Assembly: GCA_937896265.1 (NCBI GenBank)
Contig: CALBMD010000039.1
Location: 1 to 6,478 of the forward strand
From: an uncultured Pseudomonadota bacterium
Lineage (GTDB): Bacteria; Bdellovibrionota_B; Oligoflexia; Oligoflexales; Bog-1112
DNA: 6,478 nucleotides
Direction: 5' to 3'
Below the pieces are notes generated by a model, which saw nothing but the letters and a program-made list of their open reading frames with translations, searched no databases and was not told the origin of the DNA. This document shows positions 1 to 5,441 of the stretch, piece by piece (position 1 is the stretch's first letter; every line of letters begins with the position of its first letter). A program made the position numbers and the translations under genes.

Positions 1-903
1 TGTCTGCTACTGCCGGCCCTGCTGTATTTGAACTGTTGGTTCCTTCCGTTTCAGGATATTTCGATCCGGAACATAATACCACACAACACTGCCGCCTCAT
101 TAATACTAGGCGCTATCATCTTGGGTTTCTCCCGCAACTGTATCGCTCCTTTTTATGCGTGGCTGCCAAAATCAGCGGTGGCGCCTGGCCCCGTAAGTGC
201 CTTGATCCATTCGGTCGGCGCAGTCCACACCAGCACGATTGCAGTGTTAAAAATCGGTGTCTATGTCTATGGAATCGAATATTTGAGCTCGCTGAGTGAC
301 AACTTTTTCGAGACCGGCTGGCTGCTCTATCTATGCGGCGGCACAGCAGTGTACACAGCGCTGCGGGCCTATAAGGCTAGCAACTTGAAGAAGCGATTCT
401 CATTCTCCACCGTTGGGCAACTGTCTTATGTCATCACCGCGATTTTAGTGGGTACCGTTGGTAGCGTCCAGGGAGCTATGCTACATATCATCACGCATGC
501 GTTGGCCAAGATTAACTTGTTCTTCTCGGTGGGGATGCTGCATTCTGTATATGGGACGGCAGAGGCACCGGCCGTTGCTAAAATTATTCCCAAACATCGC
601 CTACTCGCCGTTGCTATGGCGATTTCTGGGCTGTCCATCGCGGGCTTCCCGATGTTGGCAGGGTACTACAGTAAACACCTCATGCTTCTCGAAGAGATTA
701 ATACGCATCACTATGCGGCAGCAGCCTGTTTGATGGCAGGAAGTATATTGAACTTCGTCTACATCTGGCCGGTGATTCGAGCCGCCCTTTGGGGCAAGAG
801 TGAAGCTGGATTTATCGCGCAGAAGCTGCCTCGTGGGATGAGTCTCGCGATATTTATCACCGCCGTATTGGTGTTGTTGGCACCGTGGGTTTTACCAATC
901 TGA
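1..903 (+). CDS. Complex I / Mrp-type proton antiporter subunit (NuoL/MrpD-like), C-terminal part
   Basis: The reading frame is open from base 1, so this is a 5'-truncated gene; 300 residues remain, where family members usually have about 480-600. The start lies outside the window; the TTG at 28 is an internal Leu codon. It belongs to the proton-conducting membrane family shared by NuoL/M/N, MrpA/D and membrane-bound hydrogenase subunits. Visible hallmarks, numbered from base 1: PFYAWLPKS and APGPVSALIHS (residues 50-71), LKIGVY with Lys84 as in MrpD, FSTVGQLSY (134-142), the helix HIITHALAK with His166 and Lys170 matching the TM12 lysine of NuoL, and GFPMLAGYYSK ending at Lys225. Several hydrophobic helices follow to the C-terminus. 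The long lateral helix of NuoL is absent, which favours an MrpD/NuoN/hydrogenase-type member. The lysine expected five residues before PFYAW is Arg45. It is an inner-membrane protein that would couple ion movement to a partner complex, but no partner is in the window. Family is sure; exact subunit is not. Confidence 0.9.
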   Translation, partial: CLLLPALLYLNCWFLPFQDISIRNIIPHNTAASLILGAIILGFSRNCIAPFYAWLPKSAVAPGPVSALIHSVGAVHTSTIAVLKIGVYVYGIEYLSSLSDNFFETGWLLYLCGGTAVYTALRAYKASNLKKRFSFSTVGQLSYVITAILVGTVGSVQGAMLHIITHALAKINLFFSVGMLHSVYGTAEAPAVAKIIPKHRLLAVAMAISGLSIAGFPMLAGYYSKHLMLLEEINTHHYAAAACLMAGSILNFVYIWPVIRAALWGKSEAGFIAQKLPRGMSLAIFITAVLVLLAPWVLPI

Positions 904-917
904 AGTTGATGCAACTT
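903..917 (+). repeat. Short perfect inverted repeat at the end of the antiporter gene
   Basis: AAGTTG and CAACTT flank a 3-base loop, giving a 6-bp stem that begins in the last base of the stop codon. It is AT-rich and followed by only one further T (TCCTAAATA comes next), so it is a poor intrinsic terminator. It may slightly stabilise the mRNA end or be chance. Confidence 0.3.
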
Positions 918-951
918 TCCTAAATATAGGCCATTCCCCGCCGCCCATCAT

Positions 952-972
952 TGGTGCTGCTCTTTAGCGCCA
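952..972 (+). other. Predicted RNA hairpin in the 904-1056 intergenic gap
   Basis: TGGTGCT pairs with AGCGCCA around a 7-base loop; six pairs are Watson-Crick and one is G-U, and a further T-G wobble (951/973) could extend it. No T-tract follows, so it does not read as a classic intrinsic terminator. It sits between the antiporter gene and the heme-copper operon and could mark an RNA end, a processing site or nothing. Beyond this, the shorter repeat and the promoter candidate, I see nothing in the 153-base gap. Confidence 0.35.
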
Positions 973-996
973 GTCCACCGCCTTTGGGCTCAGCTC

Positions 997-1025
997 TTGA
1001 TTACTGTGTCGTCGCATGATAGAAG
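997..1025 (+). promoter_or_regulatory. Candidate sigma70-type promoter for the heme-copper operon
   Basis: TTGATT (997-1002, five of six bases of the -35 consensus) is followed after 17 bases by TAGAAG (1020-1025, four of six bases of the -10 consensus). A start near 1032 would leave a leader of about 25 bases carrying the AAGGGAG ribosome site. A TATATA stretch at 1035-1040 is an alternative -10 with no good -35. The position fits an operon starting at 1057, but the match is weak and could be chance. No full FNR/DNR palindrome (TTGAT-N4-ATCAA) is present: the TTGAT at 997 has no right half. Confidence 0.3.
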
Positions 1026-1047
1026 CAATCCAAGTATATAGCCTAAT

Positions 1048-1054
1048 AAGGGAG
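1048..1054 (+). promoter_or_regulatory. Ribosome binding site of subunit II; bears on start choice
   Basis: AAGGGAG lies only 2 bases before the ATG at 1057 and 5 bases before the GTG at 1060, which is the next in-frame codon. The usual spacing of 5-9 bases slightly favours GTG 1060, making the protein one residue shorter. The universal stress protein gene downstream shows the same arrangement (AAGGGAG, then two adjacent starts). Confidence 0.7.
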
Positions 1055-1056
1055 AG

Positions 1057-1629
1057 ATGGTGCCGCACGAAATAACCCAATATGTTTGGCTATTTTACAT
1101 TTTCTACATTCTCTGCGTCAGCGGTTTTTTCATCTGGTTTCTGCGAAAAATTTCGGTTCCAAACTCCAGCCAAGCACTGTCTTCCAGCGAGACCGGGGGA
1201 GAGGGTCGCTTCTTCTTTTGGGTAGTTCTGTTCGTCTTGATAGGTCATATCATTACAATCTCCCCGCTGGTTCCTTGGCAAAAGTGGAGGCTATGGGAAA
1301 GTCCAGAGGTAAAAGAAGTCTTTCACATTAGCGTCAGCAACTATCAATTTGTCTTGCCTAGCAGTCCAATGAGGGTGCCACAGGGGGAGTTTGTCCAGTT
1401 TATATTGACCTCAGGCGACGTCACCTATGGTTTTGGCGTGTTCGACAAAAAGGGGCAGATGCTATTTCAGCTTTCCGTGTTACCTGGCTATGAAAACAAA
1501 TATGTGTGGAAATTTGATCAGAGTGGGTCCTACGATATTCGATCGACCGAATATTCTGGGCCTAAACACTCCAGCATGTTTATAGCAGACGCGTTAGTTG
1601 TTACCAATCAGTCGAACAAAAAGGGCTAA
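1057..1629 (+). CDS. Heme-copper reductase subunit II, cupredoxin domain without CuA site
   Basis: This 190-residue protein has two membrane helices (about 8-30 and 52-70) and a periplasmic cupredoxin domain (about 86-184), the build of cytochrome oxidase subunit II. Domain landmarks are FHISVSNYQFVLP (89-101), VPQGEFVQF, SGDVTYGFGVF (119-129), LPGYENKYVWKF and RSTEYSGPKHSSM (162-174). In CuA subunits the last two landmark regions read DVTHGF and RCxEyCGxxHxxM. Here the first His is Tyr124 and both cysteines are Ser163 and Ser167, while Glu165, His171 and Met174 remain. A dinuclear CuA centre therefore cannot form, so electrons probably do not come from cytochrome c; a quinol is the likely donor, as in CuA-less quinol-oxidising relatives. 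There is no lipobox. The gene ends 3 bases before subunit I and is surely co-expressed with it. Family confidence is high; the donor is inferred. Confidence 0.9.
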   Translation: MVPHEITQYVWLFYIFYILCVSGFFIWFLRKISVPNSSQALSSSETGGEGRFFFWVVLFVLIGHIITISPLVPWQKWRLWESPEVKEVFHISVSNYQFVLPSSPMRVPQGEFVQFILTSGDVTYGFGVFDKKGQMLFQLSVLPGYENKYVWKFDQSGSYDIRSTEYSGPKHSSMFIADALVVTNQSNKKG

Positions 1630-1632
1630 TCT

Positions 1633-3177
1633 GTGGATTTCAATAAAGAATACCCTTACGAAGCTAGGTGGGCCCTGCGTTTTGTGCTAGCGGCCCTGGG
1701 TTTCTTACTCCTTTGTCTTATCGAGGGGATGATGCTGCGCACAAAGCTGATCCTGCCGGAGGTCTTGACCAATGACCACTTCTACGCCGTGATGACGATT
1801 CATCCGCTCGTGGGGATTTATGGGTATGGCTATATGGCAATTATGGGGTCCTTTTATTTTCTGGTCCCATATCTGCTGCAAGCCAAAGTGTATAATCAAT
1901 CACTTATTCCAGTCAATTTCTGGCTACAAACAATCGGACTCGCTATTTCCTGGTTTAGCTGCTTTTTTACTAACTTTAACTCCCTCTATACCCTTTATTG
2001 GCCCCTACCTGTTTCTTTCGATCGGATGTCAAACATTGGCGTTCTTTTCTTCATTTTGGGATTAGCTATCGTTTTTATCAATATTCTCCTTTTCTCTTAC
2101 AATCTGTTTGCCACGCTTATTAAAAGGCCACACACGGCTAAGAAACATAGCCTCAAAAATTATGTCCTCTCCGCCTTTGGTTTTGACTACCTCAAGAATA
2201 AGCCGCATAAAAAGCTCTATGACGACCTTCCCGTGTTTGTTGTCGCCGTTGCCAGAGGTAGCGTGGACACCGTGATCAATGCTGTCGTTTTGCTAGCTCT
2301 CGGGGTTGTTATCCTTGTCTACACCGTTCCATCGTTGATGGGGTTGCCTCTTCTCAATACTCTTGCGGTCGATGCTCTTGTATATAAGAATCTTTTTTGG
2401 TGGGGCCTCGACATGGTCGCCGACGGCAATGTGTTGATGTATACGGCAGGTACCTGGTACTTACTTGTTCCTATGCTGACAGGAAGGAAACTCTTTGGAG
2501 AAAAGGTCGTGCGTCTTGTCATCCTTGCCGATCTTTTGATCTCAATGTTTGTCTGGAGCCATCACCTTTTGGGGGAAGAAAGCCAGCCAAAGTTCCTGAG
2601 GCTTTTCTCCGGTCAGTTTGTTACTTCGGGTGAAATCATAACGTTGGCCCTTACCCTTTTTGCAACTATGACAACGATCTATTTGGCCCGGCCGGTCCGC
2701 TTAACTGCTGCTCTGAAGTTTGTCTTGACCTCAATGTTTGGATTTTCCTTAGGAGCCATGTCAGGAATCATCTCGTCGAATTTTGGGCTTAACGTGGTCC
2801 TTCACAATACCCAGTGGGTCATCGGAGCACATGCCCATATGATGCTCTTGTTAGGTCTATCACCGCTGCTCTTCAGTGTCGTTTATGCCCTGATTCCGAT
2901 GCTGTTTGGCCGTGAAGTAAAGAGCCAAGTTTTAGTTAACTTACACCTCGTCTTTTGGCTGACAGGCACCCTTACGATGTGTCTTGCTATGGGTGATGCT
3001 GGACTTAAAGGAATGTTGCGGAGGACGATTTATTTTGATCACTTCTATAGTGGCGAGATGTCTGTTGCGATGGTTGGCGGTGTCTTGATCATTATTGGAT
3101 TTTTCTGCCTCTTATTAAATTTGATTTTGACCCTAGGTCTTAAAAATCTGACGCGCTTTGTCTTCACTGGCGTATAA
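1633..3177 (+). CDS. Heme-copper catalytic subunit I, non-canonical (putative gNOR-like nitric oxide reductase)
   Basis: This is a 514-residue inner-membrane protein with about 12 helices, the usual size of subunit I. It starts at GTG 1633 with AAAAAGGG ending 7 bases upstream; a later start would lose helix 1. Ligands seen: low-spin heme His57 (MTIHPLVGIYGYG) and His402; high-spin heme His400 (NTQWVIGAHAHM); CuB/FeB pair His310-His311 (VWSHHLL). The helix 6 motif, normally GHPEVY in oxidases or WWxxHxxxEG in NO reductases, reads WWGLDMVADG: Asp260 replaces the metal-binding His, Asp264 aligns with the FeB Glu of cNOR, and no cross-linking Tyr exists. The K-channel lysine is also missing, with Glu333 next to its place. 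AGLKGMLRR (456-464) is a further family landmark. O2 reduction looks unlikely; the best call is NO reduction to N2O with quinol through the CuA-less subunit II. From memory, the gNOR group carries Asp at this position. Membership in the superfamily is certain; the activity is inferred. Confidence 0.85.
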   Translation: MDFNKEYPYEARWALRFVLAALGFLLLCLIEGMMLRTKLILPEVLTNDHFYAVMTIHPLVGIYGYGYMAIMGSFYFLVPYLLQAKVYNQSLIPVNFWLQTIGLAISWFSCFFTNFNSLYTLYWPLPVSFDRMSNIGVLFFILGLAIVFINILLFSYNLFATLIKRPHTAKKHSLKNYVLSAFGFDYLKNKPHKKLYDDLPVFVVAVARGSVDTVINAVVLLALGVVILVYTVPSLMGLPLLNTLAVDALVYKNLFWWGLDMVADGNVLMYTAGTWYLLVPMLTGRKLFGEKVVRLVILADLLISMFVWSHHLLGEESQPKFLRLFSGQFVTSGEIITLALTLFATMTTIYLARPVRLTAALKFVLTSMFGFSLGAMSGIISSNFGLNVVLHNTQWVIGAHAHMMLLLGLSPLLFSVVYALIPMLFGREVKSQVLVNLHLVFWLTGTLTMCLAMGDAGLKGMLRRTIYFDHFYSGEMSVAMVGGVLIIIGFFCLLLNLILTLGLKNLTRFVFTGV

Positions 3178-3182
3178 GGGAG
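3176..3182 (+). promoter_or_regulatory. Ribosome binding site of the universal stress protein gene
   Basis: AAGGGAG overlaps the stop codon of subunit I and lies 1 base before ATG 3184 and 4 bases before ATG 3187. The second ATG gives MKVAIAVDGS, the usual beginning of this family, and better spacing, so 3187 is the more likely true start. The overlap with the upstream stop suggests translational coupling. Confidence 0.7.
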
Positions 3183-3183
3183 C

Positions 3184-4092
3184 ATGATGAAAGTAGCTAT
3201 AGCTGTCGATGGCTCGAGATCTTCGTTTGAAGCCATGAAACTGCTCAGTCGTTTGCCATTTTCATTTGAAGAGGTTCATGTTTTGAGCGTTGCTTCTATC
3301 GTAGAGGTCAATTCTCCTTATTCATTGACAGCGAAGGAAATTGCCTTCAACGCTCAAGTTACCCGCGCCGCGAATACGCTTTTGTTGGAACTAAAAGACC
3401 ATTGGGATCTTTGTGGTCGGGAAGTTGCAAAAACCCATCTGATAGCTGGCAATCCCGCCGAAAAAATTTTGAATTTCCTAGCTAGCGAAAGCATTGATCT
3501 GCTCGCTCTTGGTGCGCGAGGCACAAATGAGTCGGGTCTCTTTAATCTTGGGGCCATTGCCTCTGCGGTGGCCAACCACTCCTTTTGCTCGATCTTGCTT
3601 CATCGAGGACAAAGCGATACCTCATGGTCACCGACCAAACCTCTAGATCTCTTGCTTCCTTTTGATATCTCGGATGCAACGAAATATGTAGTAGATGTTC
3701 TAGCGGCCTGCGATAAGGAAAAAATCGTAAGCGCCGATTTTGTACACTATATTCTTCACAAGCTTTGTTATGGAATAGATTGCTCGGACTCAACAAAAGA
3801 AGATTGGCCGGATAAGAAAAAAGCTATAGAAAAAGCGGCCGTTGCCGCACAGAAATTGCTAAGCGGCCCAAATCTGGCAACGCGTTTTCACATGACCTTA
3901 GGCGTTGAAGATATTGCTTCCGCTATCAGTAGAGACGCGGTGACGCGGGCTAAGGACATTATCGTGATGGGGACCAACAATCGCAGCTGGTACCACCGTC
4001 TCGCGCTAGGTTCGGTATCCAGTCGGCTGATGCACCATAGCGAGCGCCCGATCTTGGTGCTAAAAAATTCCAAACATGCGAAACCTAGTTGA
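3184..4092 (+). CDS. Tandem-domain universal stress protein (UspA family)
   Basis: This 302-residue soluble cytoplasmic protein has two consecutive UspA folds of about 145 residues each. Domain 1 begins KVAIAVDGSRSS and ends with LGARGTNESGLFNLGAI (109-125), the nucleotide-binding loop G-x2-G-x9-G with Gly110, Gly113 and Gly123; the usual Ser/Thr after the last Gly is Ala124. Domain 2 begins near LDLLLPFDIS (154-163) and ends MGTNNRSWYHRLALGS (262-277), with Asn266 in place of the second Gly but the final Gly-Ser kept. The protein may bind ATP or AMP, at least in one domain, and probably modulates survival under starvation, hypoxia or respiratory inhibition; its partner is unknown. It follows the reductase genes after 6 bases, so it is almost certainly in their operon. 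Two-domain members of this family often sit in anaerobic or NO-stress gene sets. The fold is sure, the precise role is not. Confidence 0.9.
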   Translation: MMKVAIAVDGSRSSFEAMKLLSRLPFSFEEVHVLSVASIVEVNSPYSLTAKEIAFNAQVTRAANTLLLELKDHWDLCGREVAKTHLIAGNPAEKILNFLASESIDLLALGARGTNESGLFNLGAIASAVANHSFCSILLHRGQSDTSWSPTKPLDLLLPFDISDATKYVVDVLAACDKEKIVSADFVHYILHKLCYGIDCSDSTKEDWPDKKKAIEKAAVAAQKLLSGPNLATRFHMTLGVEDIASAISRDAVTRAKDIIVMGTNNRSWYHRLALGSVSSRLMHHSERPILVLKNSKHAKPS

Positions 4093-4142
4093 GACCAAGA
4101 GAGATAAAGAATGAATGAATCTGTTTCAGGAGGAGGCTAAAG
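4093..4142 (+). promoter_or_regulatory. 50-base gap with strong ribosome binding site before the CoA-transferase
   Basis: AGGAGGAGG at 4128-4136 lies 6 bases before the ATG at 4143, much the strongest ribosome site in the window, suggesting high translation of the CoA-transferase. The gap holds no clear promoter or terminator. It contains a nine-codon frame (ATG 4111 to TAA 4138-4140) whose end overlaps the ribosome site; a leader function is possible but unsupported. Confidence 0.8.
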
Positions 4143-5441
4143 ATGTCGTGGACAGACGTAGCTTCGTTCAGTAAAAAATGGGCGAGCCCCGAGCAGGCCA
4201 TGGATAGAATCAAAGACGGTTCTACTATCGTTACTGCAATGGCAGCGAGTGAACCCCAGATTTTTTATAACTCACCTTTTGAGGCTTTTGACAAGCTCAA
4301 GAATCTAACAGTCTTTTGCGCGAATCCTTCCGGTTTGTATCCGATTTATTGTGACCTGCGATTTGACGATTTCATCGAGATTCGGCCGATGTTCCTCACG
4401 GCCACAGTTGCCCGTCAAGCCCTCAGAAAAAATGTCCATTATGTTCCATGCCATCTTTCACAGTGGACCGCCAACATCTTGAATACACAGGAAATTGATG
4501 TTTTCTGGGGATCGTGTTCGCTCCCTGATCAGCACGGCTATGTGAGTCTTGGGCCAAACAATTGCTATGAATATGAAACCCTCCGCATGGCTACATCTGT
4601 TATCTTGGAATTAAATCCCAATATCCCCTTCACATTTGGCATGACCTGTGTCCCAGAGCACCGAGTCGACGTCTTCCTCTATTCAGAAAAGGTTCTTCCT
4701 ATTTACCAAAATGAGGCACCAGACTCGACGGATCATCAAATTGCGGCGCTTGTTGCCGACTTGGTGCTTGATGAAGCAACTCTACAGTTTGGCATTGGTT
4801 CTATTCCCAATGCTCTTACCCAGGTTCTGCGCGAAAAGAAGAACTTGGGCGTTCATACGGAAATGATTAATGATTCAATTCTCGAATTGATTGAAGCCGG
4901 TGCAGTAACGGGCGGAGCCAAAACGATTTGGCCCGAGAAAATAATTGGATCCTTTGCATACGGTAGCGAAAAGCTCTATCAATTCATAAACCACAACCCA
5001 ATGGTGGAGCTGCATCCAAGTTCGGTGGTTAATGATCCATTTAGGATCGGTAGAAATCATAACATGGTTTCTATCAATTCGGCTGTCGAGATCGATATCA
5101 CAGGTCAGGTTTGTTCAGAATCCTTGGGTCATCAAGAAGTCAGTGGGATCGGTGGGGCAACAGACACTCATGTCGGGGCGCAACGATCAAATGCTGGTCG
5201 TGGTATCATTGCATTGAGATCCACGACGCGAAAAGGTCAGGCTAAAATTGTTTCTGAACTCAAACCAGGGGCTAAAGTCAGTGTTAGTCGTAATGACGTC
5301 GATACGATTGTTACGGAATATGGTGTTGCCCGATTGAAGGGAAAGACTGTGGCAGATCGGGCCCGCAGTCTCATTGACATCGCTCATCCTAAAGATCGAG
5401 AGGGTCTTTTATTTGACGCAAAAAAATTCGGATATATCTAG
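4143..5441 (+). CDS. Acetyl-CoA hydrolase/transferase family enzyme (4-hydroxybutyrate/butyrate:acetate CoA-transferase-like)
   Basis: This 432-residue cytoplasmic protein is full length for the family (about 430-450). It moves CoA between acyl-CoA and a carboxylic acid such as acetate through a glutamyl-CoA thioester. Landmarks: LQFGIGSIPNAL (214-225), GVHTEM with Glu240, which corresponds to the catalytic glutamate (E238) of clostridial 4-hydroxybutyrate CoA-transferase, VSGIGGATDTHVGAQRS (333-349), and the C-terminal VTEYGVARLKGKTVADRA with IAHPKDREGL. After HTEM most relatives have xDG, here NDS (243-245). The substrate (acetate, propionate, butyrate, 4-hydroxybutyrate or succinate) cannot be read from the sequence. 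ATG 4143 is supported by AGGAGGAGG. It lies 50 bases after the stress protein gene and overlaps the ATPase gene by 29 bases. A role in acetate/acyl-CoA balance or energy saving when respiration is limited is inference. Family confidence is high. Confidence 0.9.
   Translation: MSWTDVASFSKKWASPEQAMDRIKDGSTIVTAMAASEPQIFYNSPFEAFDKLKNLTVFCANPSGLYPIYCDLRFDDFIEIRPMFLTATVARQALRKNVHYVPCHLSQWTANILNTQEIDVFWGSCSLPDQHGYVSLGPNNCYEYETLRMATSVILELNPNIPFTFGMTCVPEHRVDVFLYSEKVLPIYQNEAPDSTDHQIAALVADLVLDEATLQFGIGSIPNALTQVLREKKNLGVHTEMINDSILELIEAGAVTGGAKTIWPEKIIGSFAYGSEKLYQFINHNPMVELHPSSVVNDPFRIGRNHNMVSINSAVEIDITGQVCSESLGHQEVSGIGGATDTHVGAQRSNAGRGIIALRSTTRKGQAKIVSELKPGAKVSVSRNDVDTIVTEYGVARLKGKTVADRARSLIDIAHPKDREGLLFDAKKFGYI
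5398..5415 (+). promoter_or_regulatory. Ribosome site and TTG start of the ATPase inside the CoA-transferase gene
   Basis: GAGAGGG (5398-5404) lies 8 bases before TTG 5413, in frame with the ATPase. The ATPase-like sequence begins by PYWSVPIEQLY (codons from 5446), where no ATG, GTG or TTG exists close by, so an upstream start is needed. TTG 5413 is the only well-placed candidate and gives a 29-base overlap, which suggests translational coupling. Confidence 0.6.

Noticed and set aside
903..917. Intrinsic terminator after the antiporter gene
   Set aside because: The perfect 6-bp stem is AT-rich and has no following T-tract.
997..1010. FNR/DNR-type operator suggested by TTGAT
   Set aside because: The right half reads GTGTC instead of ATCAA, so there is no palindrome; the same bases are better used as a -35 element.
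1633..3177. Calling subunit I an ordinary cytochrome c oxidase
   Set aside because: The third CuB histidine and the cross-linking tyrosine are missing, and the partner subunit lacks CuA.
1633..3177. Regarding subunit I as a decayed pseudogene
   Set aside because: The frame is intact at normal length, all other metal ligands are kept, and the changed residues form a NO-reductase-like acidic pattern.
4115..4174. 19-codon frame beginning at ATG 4115 and running into the CoA-transferase
   Set aside because: It has no ribosome site of its own, overlaps the true start, and its product has no recognisable features.
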